64,000 bases of DNA from Candidatus Ruminococcus intestinipullorum (GTDB lineage: Bacteria; Bacillota; Clostridia; Lachnospirales; Lachnospiraceae), in assembly GCA_018883985.1 (NCBI GenBank), contig JAHLFA010000059.1:62001-126000 (forward strand), given 5' to 3'. The notes under the pieces are model-generated. The model saw only the letters and a list, made by a program, of their open reading frames with translations. It was not told the origin of the DNA and did not search any database. Shown piece by piece: positions 1 to 9,725 of the stretch. The position numbers and the translations under genes were made by a program. How positions within the stretch are numbered: position 1 is the first letter of the stretch; each line of letters opens with the position of its first letter.

Positions 1-1
1 T

Positions 2-730
2 TGGAATCTTCAGGAACGATTAAGCCCAATTGGAGAGCATTATCAATTACCTATGGTGAGTGTGTTAGATGCTGTATCTCCACAGTTTGGATTAAAACCA
101 GAAGAGGGACGGGTTATTACAAAAAATCAGTATTTCTATGATATGTTTCATCCTACAAATGAGGGACATACAGTTATGGCACAATGTCTGGATTATCTAT
201 TCGAGGTGGTTGCTCATGGGGAATCTGGTCAAGATGATAGCAGAAAAAATATTTTTGATATACCTCCAATTTTAGGAAAGACTTTTGAACATATAAGATT
301 CTTTGACCGAAAAGATTTGTATGATGGTGCAGAGATTATGGAGGGAAGTTTCCATGATACGGACGTGGATTTGCAAGCTGTAGAAATGGATATGGATACA
401 GAGGGGACTTTAGAGTTTCCATATAATTGGCAGTATAATGGGGAAAATTGGAGTGGTAAAGAAGTAAAGCCTTTTAGAATGAAGATTTTCTGTAAAAATC
501 TTGTGTTAGTTTTTAAGGATTCTGGAGCTGTTTGTGCAGGAAAGGCAAAAGTATTGGTGGATGGAGAGCATGTGTATACAGCAGACCCATTGGTGAATGG
601 TTGGACCCATTGTAATGCAAAGATTCTTTTTGAGGAGCAGGAAAGTAGGGAGCATATAGTAGAGATTCAAATGGAGCAGGGAGAGGAGAGTAAGAAGTTT
701 ACAATTTTGGGCTTTGGGTACGTAATATAA
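2..730 (+). CDS. SGNH/GDSL-like hydrolase, C-terminal part (5' truncated by window edge)
   Basis: Frame is open from base 2 upstream of the listed ORF (WNLQERLSPIGEHYQLPMVS...); MFHPTNEGHTVMA resembles the DxxH block of SGNH hydrolases. Confidence 0.7.
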   Translation, partial: WNLQERLSPIGEHYQLPMVSVLDAVSPQFGLKPEEGRVITKNQYFYDMFHPTNEGHTVMAQCLDYLFEVVAHGESGQDDSRKNIFDIPPILGKTFEHIRFFDRKDLYDGAEIMEGSFHDTDVDLQAVEMDMDTEGTLEFPYNWQYNGENWSGKEVKPFRMKIFCKNLVLVFKDSGAVCAGKAKVLVDGEHVYTADPLVNGWTHCNAKILFEEQESREHIVEIQMEQGEESKKFTILGFGYVI

Positions 731-814
731 AAAAATTATAAAAAATACTTGATTTTTTATAAAATTCCATATATAATAATTTTTGCATTGAAAAATGATT
801 GTTTTATATGGAAT

Positions 815-887
815 GCGCGATTAGCTCAGTTGGTAGAGCACCTGACTCTTAATCAGGGTGTCCAGGGTTCGAGCCCCTGATCGCGCA
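815..887 (+). tRNA. tRNA-Lys (CTT)
   Basis: Cloverleaf with acceptor GCGCGAT/ATCGCGC, anticodon loop CTCTTAA, GGTTCGAGCC T-arm. Confidence 0.95.
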
Positions 888-1073
888 CTGCAAAGCACTG
901 TTTTCTAGCGAAATCGCTATGGGGATGGTGCTTTTTTTCGTTCTCAAATATTTAAAAAATAAGAAAATGAAAAGCAATAATTGAATAGGTCATAACAACA
1001 ATTAAAAAGAAAAAACAGTTGGAATTTGATAAACTAGAACCAGATAACTTTGTATGAAAAGTGAGGGGATTTT

Positions 1074-3176
1074 ATGAGACGAGAAGAAGCAAGAAAAAGA
1101 GCAGAAGAACTAGTAAGTCAAATGACCTTAATGGAGAAAGCAAGTCAATTACGGTATGATTCACCTGCTATTCCACGGTTAAATATTCCAGCATATAATT
1201 GGTGGAATGAGTCTTTGCATGGGGTTGCACGAGCTGGAGTTGCAACGATTTTTCCTCAAGCAATTGGATTGGCAGCAACTTTTGATGAATCTCTTTTAAA
1301 GGATGTAGGTTCAGTAATTGCGTTAGAAGGACGTGCCAAATATAATGCATCATCAGAATTAGGGGATCGAGATATCTATAAAGGATTGACTTTTTGGGCA
1401 CCTAATGTAAATATTTTCCGTGATCCTAGATGGGGAAGAGGTCATGAAACATATGGCGAAGATCCATATTTATCTAGCCGTTTGGGGGTTGCTTATATAC
1501 AAGGACTCCAAGGGGATGGTGACACCATGAAAGCAGCAGCTTGTGCAAAGCATTTCGCAGTGCATTCAGGACCAGAAGCGATTCGACATGAATTTGATGC
1601 ATGTGTTTCCCAAAAGGATTTGAGAGAAACATATCTTCCAGCATTTCAAGCATGTGTGCAAGAAGCAGATGTGGAATCTGTGATGGGAGCATACAATCGA
1701 GTGAATGGGGAACCATGTTGTGGAAGTCCTACATTGCTAAGGGAAATTTTGAGAGATGAATGGGGATTTCAAGGGCATGTTGTGTCTGATTGTTGGGCAA
1801 TTAAGGATTTTCATGAAAATCATATGGTTACAGGTACGCCAATTCAATCAGCAGCTTTAGCCATAGATTCAGGATGTGATTTGAATTGTGGTGTTACATA
1901 TTTGCATTTATTGCAAGCATATGAAGAAGGACTTGTTACAGAAGAGCAGATTACGGAGTCAGCTATTCGTTTATTTACAACACGTTTTCGTTTGGGATTG
2001 TTTGAGGGCAGTGAGTATGATACAGTTCCATACACAATGATAGAGTGCAAGGAGCATTTGGAACTTTCAGAACGTGCAGCTAGGGAGTCTATTGTATTGT
2101 TAAAAAATAATGGTATATTACCGTTAAAGCAGGAAAAAATTCAGACAATAGGAGTTATAGGACCTAATGCAGACAGCAGAGCCTCTCTTATTGGAAATTA
2201 TCATGGTACTTCATCAGAATATATTACGATGTTAGAAGGAATTCGCAGGTATGTGGGCGAAGATACAAGAATTTTGTATTCAGAAGGAAGTCATTTGTTT
2301 AAAGATAGAATAGAGAGCATAGCACTGGAAAATGATAGATTATCGGAAGCTAGAGCGGTAGCGAAAAATAGTGATGTAGTCATTCTTTGTCTTGGTTTAG
2401 ATGAAACTTTAGAAGGGGAAGAAGGAGATACAGGAAACAGTTATGCATCTGGAGATAAGTTAGATTTGTTATTGCCAGAATCTCAGAGAAGGTTGATGGA
2501 AGCTGTTGCTATGGAGGGCAAACCAACGATTCTTTGTCTTTTGGCTGGAAGTGATATAGATATGTCTTATGCTGCAGAAAAATTTGATGCTATTCTAACT
2601 ATGTGGTATCCAGGTTCTAGAGGTGGAAGTGCAGCGGCAGACATACTGTTTGGAAAGTATTCTCCATCAGGAAAGCTTCCAATTACATTCTACGAATCGT
2701 TAGAAGAATTGCCAGATTTTGAAGACTATTCTATGAAAGGAAGAACATACCGTTATATGGAACACAAAGCACAGTATCCTTTTGGTTATGGTCTGACTTA
2801 TGCAGAATTTGAAGCAAATTCTATGAGGATTGAAGAACAGGAAGAGTCTGTAACTGTGTACGTAGATGTTAAGAATTTAAGTGAAGTAGACAGTGAGGAT
2901 GTTTTGCAGATTTATATTAGAAATCAAGAGTCAGAATGGGAAACATTGAATCCACATTTGGCAGCATTTCAAAGGATTTCTCTAAAAGGAGGAGAAGAAA
3001 GCACCGTGAAAGTGCTTGTGGATAAGGGGTGCTTTACTGTTGTAGATGAAAATGGTAATAGAGTTAGAGATGGTAAAAAATATGAAATTTTTGCAGGATT
3101 TTCTCAGCCAGATGAAAGAAGTGTGGAATTAACAGGAAAAGCTCTTGTTAGAATGCAATATGAGATTTGTGAGTAG
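1074..3176 (+). CDS. Glycoside hydrolase family 3 (beta-xylosidase/beta-glucosidase-like)
   Basis: GH3 motifs FWAPNVNIFRDPRWGRGHETYGEDPYL, KHFAVHSGPE, VVSDCWAI; C-terminal fibronectin III-like region. Confidence 0.92.
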   Translation: MRREEARKRAEELVSQMTLMEKASQLRYDSPAIPRLNIPAYNWWNESLHGVARAGVATIFPQAIGLAATFDESLLKDVGSVIALEGRAKYNASSELGDRDIYKGLTFWAPNVNIFRDPRWGRGHETYGEDPYLSSRLGVAYIQGLQGDGDTMKAAACAKHFAVHSGPEAIRHEFDACVSQKDLRETYLPAFQACVQEADVESVMGAYNRVNGEPCCGSPTLLREILRDEWGFQGHVVSDCWAIKDFHENHMVTGTPIQSAALAIDSGCDLNCGVTYLHLLQAYEEGLVTEEQITESAIRLFTTRFRLGLFEGSEYDTVPYTMIECKEHLELSERAARESIVLLKNNGILPLKQEKIQTIGVIGPNADSRASLIGNYHGTSSEYITMLEGIRRYVGEDTRILYSEGSHLFKDRIESIALENDRLSEARAVAKNSDVVILCLGLDETLEGEEGDTGNSYASGDKLDLLLPESQRRLMEAVAMEGKPTILCLLAGSDIDMSYAAEKFDAILTMWYPGSRGGSAAADILFGKYSPSGKLPITFYESLEELPDFEDYSMKGRTYRYMEHKAQYPFGYGLTYAEFEANSMRIEEQEESVTVYVDVKNLSEVDSEDVLQIYIRNQESEWETLNPHLAAFQRISLKGGEESTVKVLVDKGCFTVVDENGNRVRDGKKYEIFAGFSQPDERSVELTGKALVRMQYEICE

Positions 3177-3290
3177 CATACATAAAAAGTGTTAGATTTT
3201 ACTGCCAGTATTTGTAATATACTGGCAGTAGTTCTTGACATTTGTTTTTAATTAATTTATGATGAACGAGAAGAAAATTAAATAAGATTG

Positions 3291-3384
3291 ATAACAAGGG
3301 GGAGCTTGTTTTACAGGCTGAGAGGAAGTTGGAAACTTCGACCCATAACCTGATGTGGATAATGCCAACGAAGGGATGTGTTAT
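3291..3384 (+). promoter_or_regulatory. TPP (THI-box) riboswitch
   Basis: GGCTGAGAGG, ACCCATAACCTGATGTGGATAATGCCAACGAAGGGA; closing ATAACA/TGTTAT pairing; directly upstream of thiT. Confidence 0.95.
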
Positions 3385-3432
3385 AGGTATTTAGGTCCTT
3401 TTGTTTTCAATCTGAGAGCAGGAGGTTTTTTT

Positions 3433-4098
3433 ATGTTTGAATTGTTTGTAAATGAACAGGGAACTCTTACAACATTAGGATATATTGTCGTAGGGGTTGT
3501 TGGATTATTGTTTTTTTTTGTAGGAACTTTTTTTGCTGGAAAAGGTTCTATGAAAAAAAAGGCAACTACAAAGCAGCTTGTTTTTTGTGCCATGGCGATA
3601 GCATTAGCATTTATAACATCTTATATAAGAATTTTCAGTATGCCATGGGGTGGAAGTATTACGTTGTGTAGTATGCTTTTTATTGTTTTGGTGGCGAATT
3701 GGTACGGAACATCTACTGGAATTTTAGTCGGGCTTACATATGGAATTTTACAATTTGTGCAGGAGCCATATGTTTTATCATTTTTTCAAGTAGGCTGTGA
3801 TTATATTCTTGCTTTTGCAGCTCTTGGTGTTGCTGGATTTTTTGCAAAGAGCAAAAATGGATTGGTAAAGGGGTATATTCTTGCAGTAGTTGCCAGAGGT
3901 GCATTTCACTCTTTAGGGGGATATTTATACTGGTTAGATTATATGCCAGACAGCTTTCCACAGGCGTTAAAAGGGGTTTATCCTATTGTGTATAATTTTA
4001 GTTATTTGTTAGTAGAAGGAATTATCACTGTTGTTATTATTTCCATTCCATCTGTAGCAAGAGGATTGAAGAGAATAAAACAGATGGCAATAGAGTAG
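3433..4098 (+). CDS. thiT: Thiamine transporter ThiT (ECF S-component/YuaJ-like)
   Basis: Hydrophobic protein; FCAMAIALAFITSYIRIF.MPWGGSITLCSMLFI; follows TPP riboswitch. The listed ORF start at 3355 lies inside the riboswitch, so ATG 3433 is preferred. Confidence 0.9.
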   Translation: MFELFVNEQGTLTTLGYIVVGVVGLLFFFVGTFFAGKGSMKKKATTKQLVFCAMAIALAFITSYIRIFSMPWGGSITLCSMLFIVLVANWYGTSTGILVGLTYGILQFVQEPYVLSFFQVGCDYILAFAALGVAGFFAKSKNGLVKGYILAVVARGAFHSLGGYLYWLDYMPDSFPQALKGVYPIVYNFSYLLVEGIITVVIISIPSVARGLKRIKQMAIE

Positions 4099-4170
4099 GG
4101 AGAAAAACTCTTATATTATGGACGTATAGTCTCTTTCTAACTTATTCATTAATAAAAAGAAATGTGTTTT

Positions 4171-4217
4171 CCCTTCTTTCTCTTATGAAATAATCATAAG
4201 AGAAAGAGGGGATTTTT
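4171..4217 (+). terminator. Rho-independent terminator
   Basis: CTTTCTCTTATGA aataa TCATAAGAGAAAG stem extended by CCCTT/AGGGG, followed by ATTTTTT. Confidence 0.85.
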
Positions 4218-4366
4218 TAATCATTGTCTAGTGCTTTATCAAAAAATCTAACAAAAACTATTTATGGACAGTTTTACTAGTATTTTACAGTAATATGATA
4301 GCGATTTTTACATCAGTACAGTATTCTATAAAAAAGAAAGATTAACTTGATGGGGAGAAAATATTA

Positions 4367-4618
4367 ATGAGACCAAAGAAATGCAGAGGTATATTAAATG
4401 GATTAGCATTAGTGGTAATGGGGCTAGTTTTTTTATCATATATTCCTACTTTTGGTTCGATTCGTAAAGAAATGGTTTCTATAGCAGCACTTCTAATAAT
4501 TGGTGATCTTATTTTTGGATTTATATTTTTACGGTGTCCAAATTGTAAAAAATTATTGAATATTCGATGGTCATCACAAGGCATTTGTCATAACTGCGGA
4601 GCAAGATTAGATGATTGA
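4367..4618 (+). CDS. Small membrane protein with C-terminal zinc-ribbon-like CPNC...CHNC
   Basis: Hydrophobic N-terminus; RCPNCKKLL...GICHNCGARL. Confidence 0.65.
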   Translation: MRPKKCRGILNGLALVVMGLVFLSYIPTFGSIRKEMVSIAALLIIGDLIFGFIFLRCPNCKKLLNIRWSSQGICHNCGARLDD

Positions 4619-4873
4619 GATTTAAAATTGTAGGTGTGACTATTGGTGCTATTGCGACGGAGTACTTTAAGAGAGGGACAACACACATCTTACTATTTTG
4701 ATATAGGACATAGATATTTAACGGGAACTGATTACTATGAGTATGATGGTAGGTGGTAAACATTTATATTGTTAAAAGTGGAAAAACTGGTGTTTTTACA
4801 TCAGTTTTTTTATTGATATGAATGCAGAACTGGGATAAAATAAGGAATTAATGTAATACAAAAGAAAAATATT

Positions 4874-5374
4874 GTGAAGGAGCAAGAGATGGAAAATAGT
4901 ATTGTATTAGGTGTTATTATTTTAGGATTGGTATTTTTATCTTTTATGATTGGAAAGAAGTCGGAAAAACGTGCAATAGGAGATGGACATTATCCTTATA
5001 AATTGAAGCCAATTTTAACAAAAACAGAGTATGAATTTTACAAAGTTTTAAGGGAAGAATGCGAAGAGAGGGGAATTCTTATATGCCCTAAAGTTAGAAT
5101 GGAAGATTATCTAACAGTTACAGACAAAGAAAATTATATGAAATATAGAGGACATGTAAAATCTCGGCATATAGACTTTATTTTGTGCAATGACGACATG
5201 GAGATGTTGGCTGGAATCGAGCTAGATGATAGTAGCCATGAAAGAAAAGATGTGAAAGAGGTAGATAATTTTAAAGATGCCGTATTCAAAAAAATAAATA
5301 TTCCATTGTACCGAGTGAAAACATCAGGTGGAAAATATAAAAAACAAATTAACGAATTTATAGAAAGTTTATAG
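4874..5374 (+). CDS. DUF2726-like nuclease-fold protein with N-terminal TM
   Basis: LTKTEYEFYKVLREEC...HIDFILCNDDMEMLAGIELDDSSHERKD...INIPLYRVK. Confidence 0.75.
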   Translation: MKEQEMENSIVLGVIILGLVFLSFMIGKKSEKRAIGDGHYPYKLKPILTKTEYEFYKVLREECEERGILICPKVRMEDYLTVTDKENYMKYRGHVKSRHIDFILCNDDMEMLAGIELDDSSHERKDVKEVDNFKDAVFKKINIPLYRVKTSGGKYKKQINEFIESL

Positions 5375-5447
5375 AAAATTTTTATATAAGTATTTAAATT
5401 TTCTGAAAAAAGTGTATAATAATAGAAAAAGAAAGGAGCTGATAGTT

Positions 5448-6077
5448 ATGAACAAAAATGTAATTATTTCCATTGGACGACAGTTTGGTAGTGGAGGACA
5501 TGAAATTGGTGAAAAGCTTGCAGAACGATTAGGGATTCCTTTTTATGATCGAAATTTGGTGACAATGGCAGCAGATAAGTTGCATATCTCACCTGGTAAA
5601 GCAGAAGAATCTGATGAAAAAGATATGGATCGTTTTCTTGTATACTATGCATCAACCTCTATGCATTACGCATCTATGTATATGAATGAAGAGTTGTTTG
5701 AACCAATTAGCCAAAAAGTATTTGAGGCACAAAGGGAAATTATTGAAACATTGGCATCAAAAGGCTCCTGTATTATCGTAGGAAGGTGTGCAGATGATAT
5801 CTTGAGAGATCAACCAGGCTTGATTAATGTTTTTATCACTGCCGATAAGAAGGATAGAATCAAGAGAATCGCAGAGAAGTATGAATTGTCTGATAGAAAA
5901 GCAGCTGAACGCATCAGAAAAGTTGAGCGTGAAAGACGTTACTATTATGAGAAACATACGGGAAAATCTTGGGGAGATATTTCATCACATCAGATTATGT
6001 TGAACGTAAGCCAGCTAGGCATTGATAAGGCGGTAGATGTTCTAGAAGCGTTGTATAAAGCTAATTTGGGGACGTAG
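5448..6077 (+). CDS. Cytidylate kinase-like family protein
   Basis: ISIGRQFGSGGHEIGEKLAERLGIPFYDRNL, IIVGRCAD; start 5448 has RBS AAAGGAG. Confidence 0.88.
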   Translation: MNKNVIISIGRQFGSGGHEIGEKLAERLGIPFYDRNLVTMAADKLHISPGKAEESDEKDMDRFLVYYASTSMHYASMYMNEELFEPISQKVFEAQREIIETLASKGSCIIVGRCADDILRDQPGLINVFITADKKDRIKRIAEKYELSDRKAAERIRKVERERRYYYEKHTGKSWGDISSHQIMLNVSQLGIDKAVDVLEALYKANLGT

Positions 6078-6290
6078 TGAAATCAGTTTTGTCATGTCCC
6101 TAATTGGAAAGTGACCTGTCCCTTTTTTAATATGGCTCTGTCCCTATTCAAAAAAAGGGGGTATTTTAGAAGATGAAAATAGAATAAATGTATCTTGTTT
6201 TTTAAAGGGGACATAGTAGTTGCCAAAAAGGGACAGGGTGAATGTAATTCGGGGACGTAGTTAAGTTTCATTTAACTACGTCCCCGAATT
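6068..6290. repeat. REP-like modular palindrome array, copy 1
   Basis: GGGGACGTAGTGAAATCAGTTTTG..ATGTCCC, degenerate CCTGTCCC/GGGACAGGG arms, and the palindrome AATTCGGGGACGTAGTTAA...TTAACTACGTCCCCGAATT (6246-6290). Confidence 0.85.
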
Positions 6291-6367
6291 AATATTTTTA
6301 TAAGATTTTCTGCAAGCTCTCTTAATTTTTTGCGTATATCATGTATACTATAAGGGGGTGATGAAGT

Positions 6368-7063
6368 ATGTATAATGTTTTAGTATGTGATGATGATAAG
6401 GAAATTGTTGAGGCTATAGAAATATATTTGATGCAGGAGGGGTATCGTGTTCTAAAGGCATACGATGGTATGCAGGCATTAAACGTATTGGAAACGGAGG
6501 ACGTGCATCTTTTAATTCTTGATATTATGATGCCACGCCTAGATGGTATACACGCTATGTTAAAAATTCGGGAAACGAACAGCATACCTATTATTATCTT
6601 ATCTGCGAAGTCTGAAGATGCAGACAAGATTTTAGGGTTAAACATAGGTGCAGATGATTACGTAACTAAGCCGTTTAACCCCTTGGAGTTGGTGGCAAGG
6701 GTAAAGTCACAGTTAAGGAGATATACCCAGCTTGGAAGCAATGTAAAGGAGAATAATAAGCATGTGTATAAATCAGGAGGTTTAGCATTAAACGATGAAT
6801 TAAAAGAGGTTACTGTCGACGGAGAGGCAGTCAAGTTGACCCCAATTGAATATAATATCTTACGCTTATTGATTCAAAATCAGGGAAAAGTATTTTCCAT
6901 TAACCAAATATATGAATTAATTTGGAATGAAGATGCAATAGGTGTTGATAATACAGTCGCAGTACATATTCGACATATCAGAGAAAAAATAGAGATTAAT
7001 CCCAAAGAGCCACAGTATTTAAAGGTTGTATGGGGAATTGGATATAAAATAGAAAAGTTATAA
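6368..7063 (+). CDS. OmpR/PhoB-family response regulator
   Basis: VLVCDDDKEIVEAI, LLILDIMMPRLDG, DDYVTKPFNPLELVARV; winged-helix C-terminus. Confidence 0.95.
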   Translation: MYNVLVCDDDKEIVEAIEIYLMQEGYRVLKAYDGMQALNVLETEDVHLLILDIMMPRLDGIHAMLKIRETNSIPIIILSAKSEDADKILGLNIGADDYVTKPFNPLELVARVKSQLRRYTQLGSNVKENNKHVYKSGGLALNDELKEVTVDGEAVKLTPIEYNILRLLIQNQGKVFSINQIYELIWNEDAIGVDNTVAVHIRHIREKIEINPKEPQYLKVVWGIGYKIEKL

Positions 7064-7070
7064 GGGGAGC

Positions 7071-9623
7071 GTGTATATGAAAACATGGTATAAAAGTGGC
7101 ATTGCAAAACTATTGCTCATTATAGTGGTGATTTTATCAGCAGTAGTAACAATGACAAGTTTTGTAAAGTGTGTAATTCATGTTCGAAATTCAGGAGAAA
7201 AAGATATATTTTCCTCAAGTGACATAGAATATGAAGAGTCCCAATTGTTTCAGGATCAATTGTTTAATACGACAATATTTGTGATGGAACAAATACAATT
7301 TAGTCAAGGATTTAAAACGGATGGGGTATACAATCCAGATGCTTTAATAGATGTAGTACAATATGCAAATAATAAAACAATAACAGGGGAGAATGAGTCT
7401 GGATTAGCCTACAAAGCAAAGGATATATTGGAATGGGGAGAACTCTATTATAATGGTAAAAGTGATACAGAACCTGAGCCTATAATCGTTTGTAAAAAGC
7501 TAGATGGAACATATCATTATTATTATGAAAATGAGTTTATAAATGAAATCTTAGAAGGAAAGCTTAAGGTAGAAGGGACTGAACTTACTAATCAAGAATT
7601 GGTAGATAATATTGTTGTATATGGTTCACATTTTACAGATGTTACAGTAAGGGATGAAAGTGGAGATATACTTTATTCTGAATTCTGGAATTTTTACACA
7701 TCATTTCAAGAAAGATTTACTCCCGACGGGGGGAATAGTATTTTAGATATTCTTAATAATAACCCAAAGTTAAATGGGAATTTAGAATCTATTTTAGGGT
7801 ATACTGAATATTTAATAAGAAATTTTTATGATAGCTATATGCTCTATCAAGATGTAGAAGAGCTACAAGAGGGAAATTCAAATTTTATCTATATTTTTGC
7901 AGACAAGGATAATAAAAAAATCATTACAAACAGGAAGCAGTACGAAGATTTTGGGAAGTTAAATAGCTATATAGATGAAATTCAAAAGTCAGATCATATG
8001 AAATATGTAATTGTACAAAAGAAGTTATATGATTTTCAGTCTAATTTAGATATTTCAGCAACTACCTGGACTAATACTATCAAAGAGTTTGCTTTAGCAA
8101 ATGATTCAATAAATGATTTCACATGTGTAGTAGCTGTAGATACATCATTTCCAATACAAGACACATATTATGAAACACAAATGTATTACGAAACACAAAA
8201 AATGTCAGACAGTTGGATTGTAATGGGAATTCTAGGAGCAATATTATTTACAATTTCTTATATTTGGCTAACAGTAGTTGCAGGAAGAACGAATAAGGAT
8301 GAGAAAGTACATTTGAATTTATTTGATACTTGGAAAACCGAAATTGCAGCAGTTGTAGTCGTCGGAATTTGGATAGCATTTTCTTTGATATTGCTGGAAG
8401 GCTTAGGGGCAGCGCTTAATACTTATGTTTATAGTGGGACTTCTGCAGTTACTCCTGTATTTTATTCAAGTTCTGATAGAAATAATTTAATTATTGTAGG
8501 AGTCTATACAGCGGGAACAATGGGATTATTCCTATGGGGATATTTAAGTCTTGTTCGTAGAATTAAGGCAGGTACCCTTTGGAGCAACAGTTTGCTTCAT
8601 ATGTTATGCAGATGCTGGAAGTTTTTTTGGAAAAATAGAAGTATAGTAACAAAAGAAACAGCTCCTATTCTTATTTATGTTTTGTTTAGCTTTTTTGCAA
8701 TGGCAGTTGGTGGAATTATGCCGTTGATTAGTTTGATTCTTTCTATCGTTTTACTAGCAAAAATTGTAGCAGAGGGACTTGCAAAGGAGAGAATTAAGAA
8801 AGGAATCAAAGAGATTTCATCAGGAGAATTAAAGTATCAAATTTCAACAAAGTACCTAAAGGGTGAGTATCTTGAGTTAGCTGAAGATGTAAATAAAATT
8901 GCAGAGGGACTAGATAAAGCAGTTGAAAAAAGTATGCGAAGTGAGCGATTAAAAGCAGAGTTAATCACAAATGTTTCTCACGATATTAAGACCCCATTGA
9001 CTTCTATTATTAATTATATTGATTTGCTTAAGAGGGAAAATATAGAAGATGAAAAAATCCAAGGTTACTTGGAAGTTTTAGAAGCCAAAGCCCAAAGATT
9101 AAAGACGTTGACGGAAGATGTAGTTGAAGCGTCCAAGGTAAGTAGTGGGAATATTACATTAGAATGTATGAATGTGGATTTGGTAGAGATGTTACATCAA
9201 ACTTCTGGGGAATTTGCAGAGAAGTTTGAACAGAAAAATTTGCAATTAATTGAAAATTTCTCACAGGATACAGCGATTATACATGTTGATGGGCGAAGGA
9301 TGTGGCGTGTATTAGAAAATTTGTACGGAAATGTCGCAAAATATGCACTTTCAGGGAGCCGAGTTTATGCAGATTTGAAAGTACAAGAAGGTCAGGTAAT
9401 ATTTTCTTTGAAAAATATTTCAGAACAGGCACTGAATATTGCGTCAGAGGAATTGACGGAGCGTTTCATACGAGGTGATGTATCTCGAAGTACGGAAGGC
9501 AGTGGATTAGGGTTATCTATTGCAAAGAGTCTTGTAGAAATGCAAGGTGGAAAGTTTGAGATATATTTGGATGGTGACTTATTTAAAGTAACAATTCAAT
9601 TTCAGGAGCAAAAAGGACAGTAA
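7071..9623 (+). CDS. Sensor histidine kinase
   Basis: H-box NVSHDIKTPLTSIINYIDLL, N-box WRVLENLYGNVAKYA, G-box GSGLGLSIAKSL; multiple TMs. Confidence 0.93.
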   Translation: MYMKTWYKSGIAKLLLIIVVILSAVVTMTSFVKCVIHVRNSGEKDIFSSSDIEYEESQLFQDQLFNTTIFVMEQIQFSQGFKTDGVYNPDALIDVVQYANNKTITGENESGLAYKAKDILEWGELYYNGKSDTEPEPIIVCKKLDGTYHYYYENEFINEILEGKLKVEGTELTNQELVDNIVVYGSHFTDVTVRDESGDILYSEFWNFYTSFQERFTPDGGNSILDILNNNPKLNGNLESILGYTEYLIRNFYDSYMLYQDVEELQEGNSNFIYIFADKDNKKIITNRKQYEDFGKLNSYIDEIQKSDHMKYVIVQKKLYDFQSNLDISATTWTNTIKEFALANDSINDFTCVVAVDTSFPIQDTYYETQMYYETQKMSDSWIVMGILGAILFTISYIWLTVVAGRTNKDEKVHLNLFDTWKTEIAAVVVVGIWIAFSLILLEGLGAALNTYVYSGTSAVTPVFYSSSDRNNLIIVGVYTAGTMGLFLWGYLSLVRRIKAGTLWSNSLLHMLCRCWKFFWKNRSIVTKETAPILIYVLFSFFAMAVGGIMPLISLILSIVLLAKIVAEGLAKERIKKGIKEISSGELKYQISTKYLKGEYLELAEDVNKIAEGLDKAVEKSMRSERLKAELITNVSHDIKTPLTSIINYIDLLKRENIEDEKIQGYLEVLEAKAQRLKTLTEDVVEASKVSSGNITLECMNVDLVEMLHQTSGEFAEKFEQKNLQLIENFSQDTAIIHVDGRRMWRVLENLYGNVAKYALSGSRVYADLKVQEGQVIFSLKNISEQALNIASEELTERFIRGDVSRSTEGSGLGLSIAKSLVEMQGGKFEIYLDGDLFKVTIQFQEQKGQ

Positions 9624-9641
9624 AATGCTGTCCTTTTTTTA
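9613..9641 (+). terminator. Rho-independent terminator overlapping kinase stop codon
   Basis: AAGGACAG taaaatg CTGTCCTT then TTTTTT. Confidence 0.85.
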
Positions 9642-9725
9642 TGCTATTATGTGACTTCTCTTGTCAAGTTAGGTCATTTTGTTTTACAATAGAAAAAAAT
9701 ATATTGAAATAATAAGAGGAATACA

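Noticed and set aside
3355-3432. N-terminal extension of ThiT ORF
   Set aside because: Falls inside the TPP riboswitch; ATG 3433 with upstream GGAGG is preferred
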